The notes beneath the pieces were generated by a model. It made no database searches. It was not told where the DNA came from and worked only from the letters and a program-made list of their open reading frames with translations. Below, piece after piece: positions 31,998-43,845 of a stretch of DNA of 64,000 nucleotides (positions within the stretch are counted from its first letter, which is position 1; each line of letters starts with the position of its first letter). Made by a program: the position numbers and the translations under genes. Origin of the DNA: Tridacna crocea (Eukaryota > Mollusca > Bivalvia > Cardiida > Cardiidae); assembly GCA_943736015.1 (NCBI GenBank), contig OX031062.1, forward strand, positions 30,105,462 through 30,169,461, read 5' to 3'.

Positions 31998-32471
31998 AGA
32001 CAGTTTTTCTACAAAAAAAAAAACAGAAAATGGGCAGTCTTTCAAATGAACCCATTACTCTGTTATTCCTCTTGGTTTTCATGGGCTTACGAAAATCCAA
32101 AGGGAAAAAAAAATATCACAATTACACCGGTCCACATGCTTTAAATGTTTGTGTTTTTTTTTTCACCAAATTAATATTCATTTGGACTGGAATTTTTCAA
32201 AGATATAACCTAACCTTCATGATAAAGATGGTTAGAAATCTACTGAGAAAGCATATGATTTTGGGATGTTTTTTGCACTGCTTTCAACAGTACTCTAGAA
32301 AAAATTTTCACAGATAGAGGTCACACACTGCACATATTCATGAGATTTTCTGGTTCTACTGGCACAAAGATCTGACTCTGCCAATACCGTGCCAATGGAC
32401 ATTCCTATAGAGTCAGTGTACCATGCAAAACTTAGGTACACCCAAACCATCCGGTTGAAAAAGGCATCCAG

Positions 32472-32675
32472 TTAACACACAATTCTAACTTCTAACAATC
32501 CTGTGAATTTAGACTTTAGAAAACATTGCGGGAAAATATGCTTGTAACCAGCATTTTCTCAAAAAAAATTCAATCATTTGATCATTTGAATTTTATGTGT
32601 TTGTGAATGCTGTATCTGTTGTCTGTAATGCTTTGAATATGAACCAGTCTAAGAGTTTTGATGTTTTGTAGAGCT
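32472..32675 (-). mobile_element. TTAA-A, degraded
   Basis: First arm AACATTGCGGGAAAAT; an AAAAAAAATTCAATCATTTG insertion-like patch in the second half. Confidence 0.65.
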
Positions 32676-33194
32676 AAGCGCTGAGCCAAGGAGATCCTAA
32701 AGCACATGGGAAGTTGTCTAGTTCAACTTTGGATGCCTGAATCATTAAAAGAAATAGAGTTGATCTGCAAGAAAAAACTTTTGCATAACTAATGGATATC
32801 TGCATTATTCAGTAAAGCATTCACAGCCTAAATCTTTCTGTCCAAGTCAACAAATGTCTTCATTAGAGTCAATGGAAAAGTAATGTTGAAATGGAGACTG
32901 TCTGCTGGGGTGCCAGTGTGAAAAGAACAAACAGCTGTGACCACTAATAAATTGAATTTCCTAATTAAGATAAAATTTCTGTTTAACCTGACCCTCTTAG
33001 AAGACAAGTATTTATCAATGAATGTGGATCTATTCCATGATCAAATCCTTCCCAGTTTGTAAAGTAGCCCAGATAAAAGCAAGTCTCTTTTTAACACACA
33101 TGTAAATTGTCTTCATATTTTACCAGAGGATTTTGTCTTGTAATGTTCAACACATAAGAGGAATGGGTCTCTGAACAACCTATAAGAGGAAGGG
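32676..33194. other. Unassigned
   Basis: No supported feature. Confidence 0.3.
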
Positions 33195-33355
33195 TCTCTT
33201 TAATGCATGCAGGAATAAGAAGAAAGCATGATTAAGCAAAATTTTCTTTTTACCAGAGTTTTTCAAACCCTTTCAGAGACAAATATCTGTAATTCTGGTG
33301 TCTGAAAAATTTATGCTTTCATTGTAGATAGCCTATACTTTTGTTGTTTGGTAAA
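33195..33355 (-). mobile_element. TTAA-A, degraded
   Basis: AAATTTTCTTTTTACCAGAG and TTTTGTTGTTTGGTAAAC. Confidence 0.45.
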
Positions 33356-33544
33356 CATGCAGTATGACTTCAAGGTGTGCAACACACTTACAGTCGACGT
33401 TACACTCAGGCAAAAAGACCCCACCAAAACATCTCTCAGCTATTTTCTTTTTCTCAGAATATTTAGGAAATATCCGATCATGCAGAACAATAGCCAAGCT
33501 GCAAGTCTCACAGAAAAAAAAAAATCCCAGTAGCTTCTGATGAC

Positions 33545-33655
33545 AATTCATAGATTAAGATTAGAATGCAAAGAAAATTCAGCCTGACCCTGAATCTACA
33601 CTTCAGACTGTCTTACCTTTAGAGGCCTTGAAAATGGATTACCTACGGTTTATTG
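33545..33655. repeat. Dispersed repeat D, degraded
   Basis: AGATTAAGATTAGAATGCAA, GAATCTACACTTCAGACTG and ATGGATTACCTACGG. Confidence 0.35.
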
Positions 33656-33659
33656 ACTC

Positions 33660-33884
33660 CTCACTCCTCACCAAAGTTTATGATGACAGAACTTCAGATT
33701 TGTCAGTATCAAAAGTACTGTCAGTTGACAAACAAGTAAATTGGTGCGATTTTCTACAACAGTGCTGAAAACGTTGTGGGGGAAAAAGGAGAAAATGCTG
33801 GTTACTATCATTTTCTACATTTCCAGCAATGTGTCCAAGAGTGTTCTCTCACATGGCCATGGATTGTTTGGTTAAGGATTCACT
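33660..33884 (+). mobile_element. TTAA-A, degraded
   Basis: AACGTTGTGGGGGAAAAAGG and CTACATTTCCAGCAATG arms. Confidence 0.65.
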
Positions 33885-34059
33885 TTCAGAATATTAACCT
33901 CTCTAAGTACTTGGTGCATAAAGGGTTACAGAATTAGTAAAAGTAGGTTTGTAGAACAATCTGACCACTGAGTAAATAGCATAAATCAACACAGAAGTAG
34001 GATTACCAACTTATTCTGATTTTTCACACAACTGCTAACAGCTATGGCATTCTTGTGAC

Positions 34060-34205
34060 TAAACAATCCTGAGTTATAAACTAGCCCAAGAAAGAAGGCT
34101 TTTGAAAATGCTGTTGGAAAAAGGAGAAAAGAACTGGTAACCAGAATCTTTTTCATGTCCAATAATGTCTTCTACCCTGTAAAAAGGCATATGGACCAAT
34201 CTGGT
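34060..34205 (-). mobile_element. TTAA-A, degraded
   Basis: AACAATCCTGAGTTATAAAC start, GAACTGGTAACCAGAATC tip; the flank after the second arm is lost. Confidence 0.55.
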
Positions 34206-34441
34206 AAAACAAAAAAATAAACTATAGAGCAACATTAACAGTTACTTAATCCTGCAGTTTCAAGCAGTGGAATAGAAGATCAGACCACACATGATTTGCA
34301 GCAACACCTTGAATATTTGATGTCCTCTTTAGTGTGACACATGATTTGCCAAAACAGCCTTGAAATTACAATAATACAGTCTTTCTTCACTTTATAAAAA
34401 GTTTATTTTCTTTAATTTGCACCCTAAAGGGATCATCTGAG

Positions 34442-34656
34442 TTAATCCTTCACAAAACAACAAATTTTAAGCATGTCCAAAGTTAAAGAATTTGCAAACG
34501 ACAATTAATTGAAGCTGTAACAATGGGATATGTCCTTGAAAGGGTAAAAAAATCCTGGAAAAGGAGAAAATTATGGTCACCAGCATTTTCTCCTTTTCTA
34601 ATAATGTTTTCAAAGCTTTCTTTTCGGAAACAGTGGATTGTTTGGTAAAGGGTTAA
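34442..34656 (+). mobile_element. TTAA-A, full length, diverged
   Basis: Both TTAA present; TTTGGTAAAGGGTTAA end; tip ATGGTCACCAGC. Confidence 0.82.
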
Positions 34657-35099
34657 ACACAAATACATGAATATCAAACCAAACCATATATGGAACGCAT
34701 CGATAACTATCAAAACATCAAGACAGATTTAGCAAGAAGCAACGTCTTAAAATAACTTTATAATCAATCTCTTACAGTATGCTTTTCGGGTCACCACTTT
34801 GATCTAGCAAGTCGACAAATTACTGATCAAAGCATTCATACAGAGACATAGATAAACATTAATGTATAAGTTGACAAATCTAATCTCAGTATAGCATTAT
34901 ACACAATTGCAATAGACATTGTAGTATAGTAATCACAAATCTTTAAGTGCACTGCTGCCACTTTTCATGAGTTAAATTTTTCTCAAACCATTCCCTATGG
35001 AGAGTTACTACAATGATAAGGAAAGTAAATATGCATTTTCATCCAGCTTTACCAGGGAAGGTCAGAATCTGTAAGGTCAGAGTACATTACAGATCTGGG
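34657..35099. other. Unassigned
   Basis: No supported feature. Confidence 0.3.
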
Positions 35100-35260
35100 A
35101 ACTTTTACCAAACCATCTTGTGTTTTTATAACCAAGGAAGAGGGCTTTTGACAAACACTGAACAGAAATAATCGATGGTACCCTGTAGTTCAGAGACAAA
35201 TCTGGTTATTTGCGCTACATTTCAATGGCATGGATCTGTGAATGCTTTAAATGCTTAAGC
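35100..35260 (-). mobile_element. Possible TTAA-A relic
   Basis: ACTTTTACCAAACCATCTTG and GAGGGCTTTTGACAAACAC match the left half loosely. Confidence 0.35.
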
Positions 35261-35772
35261 CAAATAGAGTGCCAGTCAAAAAAAACGTCTGCCATCTCAT
35301 AGAGGTAACACTTGTAGAGCTGAATTGATGAAAATAGATATTTTCAATCAGTGCCACAAATGCTGATACTGCTACTGGTTTTCTAAGAATATCGGACAAA
35401 GAAACCGCCACACGGACTAATATCAAACTTTATCTTCTGTGCAGTCTGATCTTGGACTAGTGTGTCTGATAAAGTTAAATCTGGATTCTGTGCTGCAAGG
35501 ATTACCGGTAAATGTCTGCAAAAGCAACTTGTCATCCTCTCCATGACAACGCTTTCATTGTCAATCTTTATCGTTGAATATGATCTCTCCACTGTTCGGT
35601 TTGCTTTCTGTTTCTCCTTTTATTTATCACTGTCCTAAATCTTTCTGGTGAAGACACAAACGACAAACTGTTTAACCCATTCTTTTATGCGTCTTCCTAC
35701 AAACGAATCTACCTTTTAATGGCCCTCCTGACAAATACATGCTCCTTTTTCCAATCAGTTTTTGTGTCATAA
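35261..35772. other. Unassigned with D-like words
   Basis: CTGTGCAGTCTGATCTTGGA (35440) and GAATCTACCTTTTAATGG (35705) are D-repeat words. Confidence 0.35.
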
Positions 35773-36540
35773 TAAGAAGACCATGAAGGCCCTGGATTGC
35801 TCACCAGAGCATTCTGGCTCTGAAAAGATGAGTGTATTTAAAAACAATGTATTATTAAGAACACATATTCTGACCAAGTTTCATTCATATGTCTTTAAAA
35901 TAGCAAACAAGGTTTACTTATGTGGTATCTGACCAACTGACCTACATTTTTATCAAGGATAAACCATGTGCAAGAACTTCATCGATGTTGGCAAGATCAT
36001 TCTTCTGTAATAACTAATGTTTCATACAAATCAAACAGAATTTGGCCTTTAGAATGCAATAAAAGCCTTTTCAAGTTTTGACCTAAAGACATATAAATCT
36101 AGTGACCTACCTTTTATCAATAACAGTCCATTGTCGAACTTATCCCCTAAAATATCAGGCAAACATAATAACAAAGCTTCATGAACATTGTCCTCAAAAT
36201 ATGGCTTTGTATCTGACTTTTTGCCCCAAGATGACCCATGTCAAAACATGTATGAGATACTATAAGATAAGCATTCTGATCGAGTTTCAAGAGCCTTAGA
36301 TTTGCCTATTGATTCTAGGCATCCATTTTGAGTCCTGACTGAGATATCCAAACTTTCTGACCTTAAACATGAATATTGTCTTCAATATGTGGTCCTTAGA
36401 CTCCTAATTTTTTTTTTTCATTTTCAAGATCTGACTCTCTGAAAAACTTTCAGACACAGGGTAACTCATTTCCAACTTGTATGCTACACATACTGATCAG
36501 TTTTCATAAGCATTAATGATTGAAAATATGGCCTCTAGAC
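35773..36540 (+). mobile_element. Pearl-like element, type 3
   Basis: Head AAGACCATGAAGGCCCTGG, ATTGCTCACC, then loosely repeated blocks with TTCTGACCAAGTTTCAT, AAATATGGC and CTTTTCAAG. The tail was not found. No coding content. Confidence 0.5.
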
Positions 36541-36863
36541 TGTATACAAGACAGCAGGATGTACTTCTCATACTGGACACAGTACAGTTACAACAGTTAC
36601 TGCTCTTCTGAAAAGAACTTCGGAAGAGCTAGAAACATAACTTTGTTCCCTATGTTTTGAATGAGTCTTGTGTGAAAGTCACTGGCACAAGGACAACACT
36701 AGATAGCGTCTGTGATAAAAGGTGGCTTATCTTTAGACAATTTGAGATAACATGAAAACAAGCAAGACATTATTGAGATACTGAGAATTTTTTTAAGTTT
36801 TCACACTACTTTCAATTGTTTAGAATATATAGATGCATTGAATTTAAGCTACACAAAGGAAGA

Positions 36864-37956
36864 CAAGAGGGCCACGATGGCCCTGGATCGCTCACCTGAA
36901 TTTTTGAAAGGACCATAGCGTTTTTTTTTTTTTGAAGGTATTGAAACACTGGGAAAAAAATCATCATTCTGCCAAGCAATTTTTAAAAGGTCACCTGTAA
37001 AAGTCCTTTCAAAATCTGACCAGCAATTCCGGAGAAGAATAATTTTCAAGAATTTCTTCATTTCCATATAGTGCAAGTAGCCCCCATTCACCAGAGCAAT
37101 GTTTCTCAATGAATCAAACTTTCATGAACAATTTTTGGAAAGGGTCTGCCAAGGAATATCTCTGTGAAAATTTTCCAAAATCTGACAAGCCATTTCAGAG
37201 AAGAAGAATTTTTAAGAATTTCTTCATTGCCCTTTAGTGCAAGTAGCCCCCATTCACCAGAGCCATGTTCCTTGATGAATCAAAATTTCATGAACAGTTT
37301 TTGAAAAGGGTCAACCAAGGAACATCTCTGTGAAATTATTTCAAAATCTGACCAGCCGTTCGAGAGAAGAAGAATTTTTAAGAATTTCTTCATTTCCCTA
37401 TAGTGCAAGTAGCCCCCATTCCCCAGAGCCAGGTTTCTTGACCTATCAAAATTTCAAAAACAATTTTTGAAAAGGGTCATCCAAGGAACATCTCTGTGAA
37501 ATTATTTCAAAATCTGACAAGCGGTTTCTGAGAATAAGAATTTTCAAGAATTTCTTCATTTCTGTATAGTGCAAGAAACCCCCATTCACCAGAGCCATGT
37601 TTCTTGACAGATCAAAATTTCGCGAACACTTTTTTGAAAAGGGTCACCCAAGGAATATCTCTGTGAAATTATTTTAAAATCTGGCCAGCGGTTTCAGAGA
37701 AGAAGATTTTTAAAGAATTTCCTAAAAAATTCCATTTCGTTGCCATGGCAACCAGAGTTTTTGACGGAATCAAATTCTGTGAACAATTTTTAAAGAGGAC
37801 CTCCCAAGAAACATTCCAGCCAAGTTTGGTCCAAATTGGCCCAGCGGTTTAGGAGGAGTTGATGTTTGAAGAATTGTTGACGACGAACGACGCACTGACG
37901 CACGACGGACACCAGGTGATTCTAAAAGCTCCCCTTGTGCTCAGGTGAGCTAAAAA
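36864..37956 (+). mobile_element. Pearl-like element, type 1
   Basis: Head hairpin GAGGGCCACGATGGCCC, then GCTCACCTGA; about four and a half blocks of exactly 166 bp (anchor CCAGAGCC at 37094, 37260, 37426, 37592); GTTGCCATGGCAACC; a GACGAACGACGCACTGACGC microsatellite-like zone; tail GTGCTCAGGTGAGCTAAAAAA. TCAGGTGAGC is the inverse of the head GCTCACCTGA. Confidence 0.8.
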
Positions 37957-38217
37957 AGATATCCAAGGAATTACTTGGTGAATGACAGGTACATAAATGA
38001 TGTATGGTGCCAGAAATTTGTATTTTTGTGTAGTGTTGAAAGAAATATGACATGAAAACATTGTTCATGATAGATTATTCTGTACTTAGGTGCTGTTACA
38101 TGATTCCTGCTCCATTTGACTTTGCTCTAGTTTCTTGACCTTTTAAAATTTATGGCACACTTGTTGGGTTGACCATAATCACTACTAAATGAATTTATTT
38201 TCATTCAGAATTTTTTC

Positions 38218-38634
38218 TAACTCTTAATTAAACAACAAAGTTTCATTTCAGACTTGTCAAAAAAGGAAGCATAATATGAAGGTGACAAATAAAGCTCATA
38301 AGAATGGATTTTCAGAGGGTAAAAGCACTGTAGGAGAATGGAAAAAGTACTGTTTACTAGCACTGATTGTTTTTCTACCACTCTTTTCAGAAACCTTCCT
38401 CCTTAGGTGTCTGAAACTCAGAGCTCCAGATAGAGATAGAGGGAGTGATTTTGATTTCAAAATTGAAAATATTAATTATATTCCACTAAACCATATGTTG
38501 TGTGGACTCATTAGAATCATCTTGTCAAGACAATTCTAATGAGTACCAACAACATAGCTTTTGGAAGAGAAATAATGGATTTAGAATACCATCACTTCCT
38601 CTTATCTGGAGCTCTGGAAACTGTTTAGTAAATG
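38218..38634 (+). mobile_element. TTAA-A, degraded, split by foldback H
   Basis: Left part to GGTGTCTGAAACT (38418), right part from GAAACTGTTTAGTAAAT (38617). The right part supplies the expected TTTGGTAAA-like end. Confidence 0.7.
38419..38616. mobile_element. Foldback H with 6-bp target duplication
   Basis: 198 bp with exact inverse ends CAGAGCTCCAGATA and TATCTGGAGCTCTG, central foldback ACTCATTAGAATCATCTTGT. GAAACT lies directly on both sides (38413-38418, 38617-38622). No protein. Confidence 0.9.
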
Positions 38635-39335
38635 CCTTGATGTGTAATAATCTCATTAACACAGTAATACAGTATTGTAAAAAAAAAATATTGCAACAGA
38701 TTGAAGGCAAGACTAGTGCACCATAAAGCTGCAAATTCAATGATACTTTTATCAGAATAATCATTATCCCTGAGAGTGTCAAATAAAATGGTCATTTTCA
38801 GTAAATAAAACAACTGAGTCATGCTTGTTAATGTATTGTAGTGGACCCCGTAATGGAAAACAGCTATTTCCACTGAAATATTATCATATAAAATCTGCTA
38901 CGATTAAAAATGAGTATTATTGTACAACTTTCACCGAGCCACTTTTTCCTTTTTGCCTTTCCTAAAATTATCATTTAAAAATCTAAAACCACTATATTCG
39001 CATTACAAAGGGATACGATAATTACCTCCCTTTTCTGGAAACTAACAAAAGTATAAACAAATAATTTCAAGATAGACATCAAAGGAATTCCTGTTCAGTT
39101 AAAAATGTGCAAAAATATTATATCTGTATAAATCTGTCTATATCAACTGTCAAGAAATTTTATGTCATGTTGGGCTAGAATTATTACAGGTCCACTACCT
39201 AAAAGAAGGGGGGTTTAATGCATCTACATTAAAGGTTGCCTTTATTCTGAATACCTGTGTAAAGCAGTGTGGATTGATGATCATACAGCATATCAGACAG
39301 CATTATCCTGAATCTACAACAGCTCCAAACTTATG
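38635..39335. other. Unassigned
   Basis: D-like words near 39240-39300 (CAGTGTGGATTGATGATCAT). Nothing else supported. Confidence 0.3.
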
Positions 39336-39521
39336 CAGAGCTCCAGATAGGAGGGAGTGATGATGTCCTAAATCCGTTATTTCTCTTTGAAACCCTATAT
39401 TGTGGGTACTCATTAGAATCGTCTATATGAGACGATTCTAATGAGTGCCCACAACATAGGGTTTAGTGGAGAATAATCAATATTTTCAATTTCAAAGTCT
39501 TTATGAAAGCACTTTCAGCTC
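39336..39521. mobile_element. Foldback H, second copy
   Basis: CAGAGCTCCAGATA start. Centre pairs TGGGTACTCATTAGAATCGT with ACGATTCTAATGAGTGCCCA. Right end lost near a TTAA-A start. Confidence 0.85.
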
Positions 39522-39697
39522 TTAACTAGATGAAAAATTTTGGAATTGTCACATTTCAAAGCATTTGCTGACAAAGAATTATGAAAATCATCTTTGATAG
39601 AGTACAAAGCATTGTGGGCAAAGGAGAAAATGCAGGTTACCAGCATTTTCTTCTATTCCCACAATGTTTTCAAAAGTCTTCAACAGTTAAGGGTTAT
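39522..39697 (+). mobile_element. TTAA-A, shortened
   Basis: TTAACTAGATGAAAAATTTT start; tip GCAGGTTACCAGC; right flank mostly missing. Confidence 0.75.
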
Positions 39698-40208
39698 GCT
39701 GATGCCAGGGTAACAAACCTGACAAATTGTAGGACAAAACAGTACTTTAGACTTGGGCTCATTATGTCTATAATACTAATTTATGAAGTAATTTGATATT
39801 CAGACTGTGTCCCATGTTTTTGCAATCATCTTGTGGTAATTTTATGCAAATGATTAGAGAAAAAACAAACAGAATATTGCGTTTTTAGGTCAGTTCATAC
39901 TTTGGTCTTATTTAACTGTCCTTTTTCCACTTTACAATTTTTAAAGCAAATTTGCAAAACTTCATAAACAAATACGGATATTTAATCAAAAAATCAGTTT
40001 AAAATATAACATGTGGTACACACTGTGGTAAAAGGAAAGAACTGCATCTGTTGGCTGTGCAGTAAAGGCATTCCCATTCAGAGAACGTGGCCTTTAGTTC
40101 AATCATTAAGTATGTCACCCTGAAACCCATAAAGATGTCCTGAGAAATAATAGTGTTGGCTAATAAACCTGGAAGCCTCTGATTCTACCATCACATTTTA
40201 GGACCTGC
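39698..40208. other. Unassigned
   Basis: No supported feature. Confidence 0.3.
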
Positions 40209-41600
40209 TTTTTTTTTTGTGAGAGTGTCCTTTTAAGCAAGACACTCCACAGCCCTCCAAACAGCTCACATGTTCATATGTGTTACTGGCTTCACCAGTA
40301 CTAGGCTTACTAACCATTCTGATGAACCCTGCTAAATAACACTCAGACAGAAAGTCTAAGAGCCACAAGTAAAACTCTAACCCCCCGGTCTCACAGACCC
40401 CGATTTCCAAAATAATCGTAGTGCTTCGGGAGAGCGCATTTTCTCCGATTTACCACGAATTCAAGCCGTTTTTCTCCGATCATCCGTGGACGAGGGGTAT
40501 TTTTAGACACACATCGGTGTGTTCCCGATGGGCTGCGAAAAACTACGATGCGATACGATTTACTACGCTTTTGCCCCGATTTTGTTCCGAAGTACGCCGA
40601 GTTTAGGAACCGAGTTACTACGAAACAGTACGATCTAGACCGATTGTCCCGATTTCTTACTTCGATGGACTACGATGCACAAAGATTTACTGCGACATAC
40701 GCCGACAGATCCAAATCGACTACGAGTTTCAAATCTTATTTCAGGATTGTGCTCCGATTTCGTCCACTGGGTATTAATTCCATGATTAACAGCAAAAAAA
40801 AATCAGTTATCATATGGATATTAGACGTTATCCTCAAACTCATTTTGAAGGACAACTGGCTGATCCGGCATAAAATCAGGGTCAGGTTAGTTCTCTATGC
40901 TTAATGGTGGAGCTTGGGTGCTCGATGGAGGAGGCATATCTGTTGTAGCTGACTACTTTTTCTTCGAAAGCCCCCTTTTTGGTCTCATTGTATCGAAGTC
41001 TAGGGAAGCGTCTCGTTCAAAAGGTTTGGAAAAACTCTGCAAATAAATTGTTTTCAAAGTTGATTCGCCTTTTTATACCAATCGGAATTCGGGGTACTTC
41101 GCAGTACTACGGGATGATATCTCAGCAGTTCGTAGTTATTCGGTGTAGGTCGGTGTAGGTCGTGATGCTAGTCGCGTATCTCATCGTAGTTCATCGGCGA
41201 AAATCGGGAATTACTCGTAGTATATCGGTGTTATTCGGGTTCATTGCCGAGGTAGGTACGCCGAAATAGGACCGAATAACGCCGATTTGCTTACTACGAA
41301 CAAAGACGACTTAGTACGACGTACACCGAGGCGCACCGATTTCGGCACGATTTTCCAAATCGGGAGAAAAATTTGGGCATGTTGAAATTTTTGTCCCGAT
41401 TTATTTTTGATCCCGAATTGATGCCGATTTGAGTCAGGAGGCACTACGACTCTCCCGAAGCTAGCCGATTTCGCGCCGATTTTGAAATGTTCGAAATCGG
41501 GATTAAATCAGGGTCTGTGAGACCGGGGGGTAACCCAGGACCTCCCTGCTGTGAATCCCACACATTCAACACCAAGGGTATCTTACCTTGACCCTTTCCA
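40209..41600 (-). mobile_element. Probable SINE, split by CpG-rich element
   Basis: On the minus strand a tRNA-like head with AGGTCCTGGGTTAGAGT (41531-41600, continuing at 40380) runs into a body ending in a run of ten A (plus-strand T, 40209-40218). The piece 40381-41530 is an insertion. The B box is degenerate. Confidence 0.45.
40381..41530. mobile_element. CpG-rich TIR element 1
   Basis: 1150 bp with inverse ends CCCCCCGGTCTCACAGACCC and GGGTCTGTGAGACCGGGGGG, flanked by TAA on both sides (3-bp duplication). Inside, words CCGATTT, CTACGA and CGTAGT recur on both strands with far more CG than anywhere nearby; the middle (about 40760-41060) is ordinary. No open frame of note. Confidence 0.85.
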
Positions 41601-41992
41601 AAACTATCCCAGATTGTTAAAGGGAATCTGGGAATTCTGCGCACCAATTAGCTGGAAACAATGAGTACAGGTAAATTTAAGTTGATAGTTCAAAAATGGT
41701 TGAATAACGAAGTAGAATGACCACTTTTCATACAGAAAATAATAATTAGCAAAATTGTCAACCTTGGTCAGGCTGCCAAATTTGTGCAGTCTGACCAGGG
41801 TTTACACATTTCGCAGTTCCCAGAAGGTCCCTTTTTGCGAGATGGGTCACAATTATAATTTTTGTATCCTTAGATCCAACCCTTATTCTCAATTATTCCA
41901 AAAAATATGGGTGGGGGAATGGTTTGATTACAGCACAATCTGATCACCTCCCATCAAAAGCGAGGTAAAAGTGAGGAGATGATTGATTTAGA
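41601..41992. other. Unassigned
   Basis: TTGGTCAGGCTGCCAAATTT and GTGCAGTCTGACCAGGGTTT (41765) are inverse-like words of a D-type repeat. Confidence 0.35.
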
Positions 41993-43120
41993 CCAGGCGT
42001 CCACTAGGGTCAGGACAATACGCGGATAGCATGCGGACAACAAATTTAATATTCGGCAAAGCTTCCGCATGTTCCTGATGGCTTCTTATTGTTGTCCTCG
42101 ATGCTTCAGCCCGATTCGGAGCCTTCCGGATCGACAATTTTGTCCGCGTCGAAATTTTGATCGAGAGCAAAATTTGGACGCGGAAATGAATTTCCTTATA
42201 CCTTCGTTATCTTGACCGCGTTGTCGTCAGGACGTCGTCAGGACATCGTCAGGACATCCTGAGACTTCCGCATATATTCCAGAAAGCTTCAGCAATGCGG
42301 ACAGCTTGCGGACACTAGGAGGAATCGATACAGAAGGTTTGCGGAACCTTTCCTGAACGTTCAGAGCGGTCGCGGTATGCTCTCTGAACAATGAATGGAA
42401 AATGTCGCATGACTTTCATATCTAGGCAAACTACTCCCTTACAATCAATCAATAAAGTTTATTTGTTCAAATCATACATACATGATACACGAACAAAGAG
42501 TACAACTTACATACATATAAAATTATAGAAAGTGACGGGGAAAAATACATATCAAAACCTGTGCTCTGTCACTTGCGGTTTGACTTTCACCAGGGTGGAC
42601 ATGTTTTTAATCTCTCCTGCACACAATATGCCGAGACAAAAAAGAAGAAAAAAAGTCGACCATGGAAAAAAAACAGTCGACTGGAGTTTGTGGTAATTTT
42701 AATCCTTGTTTGTCTAGAGCGACGTTATTTTCTCTGATACACTGCAAATTTGTCGATGTCAGTCTATGGAACGCGAGATCCAAGCACTCTAATATAAACT
42801 ATGAATGCAACCTCTGCATTTCCGTACCGTCTCCGCCTAGTGTCGTGCACTGAAACTGGATGTCATAAACGTTTCCTGTTGTAATCCTAAACGTGTCCGC
42901 ATTGTCCTGAAACGATCCGCTTTCACGCCTGAATTTTCGGAACTATTCCGGATTGTTTACGCGGACAATCCTAAGTAGGCTAGCAAGAAGTCCGCAGACA
43001 GTCCGAGGATAAATACATTTCTGTACGGAATCGATGTTTTCTCAGAGGAAGGTATGCCGAAATCAATTTATTTTTACCGCGAAGCTTCCTTGTCCCCTCC
43101 GCGTCCTAGTGGACGCCAGG
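41993..43120. mobile_element. CpG-rich TIR element 2
   Basis: 1128 bp with ends CAGGCGTCCACTAGG and CCTAGTGGACGCCAG. Interior words GCGGAC, TTCCGC, GTCAGGAC recur. A LINE tail lies inside. No target duplication could be fixed. Confidence 0.75.
42442..42549 (-). mobile_element. 3' tail of a LINE (CR1/L2-like)
   Basis: The minus strand ends AATAAACTTTATTGATTGAT plus another TG, i.e. a polyadenylation-like signal and an (ATTG)n terminus typical of the CR1/L2 group. Only about 100 bp, no coding part. Confidence 0.5.
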
Positions 43121-43324
43121 CATTATAGACAAAAGGTGACAGCTTCAGGTGAAAAACTAATTACTCTAAGTAAATGAATGGGTTACTTTCATGATAAGAC
43201 AGTATAGCTACAGGATTATCTGATACTGTCAAAAAAGTAGCTGTGATCATTTACCTTGTCATCAAGCCTTGTAGCAACACTCAATTACTCATACTATAAC
43301 ATACCTCTTGGAGCTGAGCCTAGC

Positions 43325-43535
43325 AAGACATTTTGGCCTGGACCAAATTTAAAGCATTTGAAAACAAGAAACTAAAATGTAGGTAAAATTATTATCTCTG
43401 TCTTTTAAAAGGGTAGAAAACATGGTGGGAAAAGGAGAAAATACTGGTTAACAGCATTTTCTCCTTTTCCCACAATGTTTTCAAATGTCTTTTCTGTCAG
43501 GATCATATTAAAAACAAGAGATTGTGTGGTAAACA
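43325..43535 (+). mobile_element. TTAA-A, full hairpin, diverged flanks
   Basis: AACATGGTGGGAAAAGGAG and the CTCCTTTTCCCACAATG arm; tip ACTGGTTAACAGC. Confidence 0.8.
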
Positions 43536-43609
43536 GGAAACGCTTATAATGACTTGAAAACCAGGGATTGCTGTTCAGGCTGAGTGATCAAACCTGAGAC
43601 CTGATTACA

Positions 43610-43735
43610 ACAGAACATAACCTGCAGTCTGATCTTTGATAGGCACTGGCTGCTTTACTAAGGCATTCTTGACAAGAGTGACCTTGACTTTGCAATTGCC
43701 GGGGTTTTACTTCTAGACTAAAAATGTCTATTGTG
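43610..43735 (+). repeat. Dispersed repeat D
   Basis: AACCTGCAGTCTGATCTTTG, GGCACTGGCTGC and TTACTTCTAGACTAAAAATG. Confidence 0.4.
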
Positions 43736-43757
43736 TTTATATGGGGGCTTTAAGAAG

Positions 43758-43845
43758 TAACCCTTTGCTACACAATTCTGACTTAAAAAAACTTTCAAGA
43801 GGGATGTTAACCTGCATTTCTTACTTTTCCCTGCAGATACTTCCT
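43758..43845 (-). mobile_element. TTAA-A, degraded fragment
   Basis: GTAACCCTTTGCTACACAAT start; a worn arm CTTACTTTTCCCTGC. Confidence 0.5.

Noticed and set aside
40548-40904. 118-codon frame in CpG-rich element 1
   Set aside because: Built of the element's recurring CGA/TACG words and not similar to any transposase motif.
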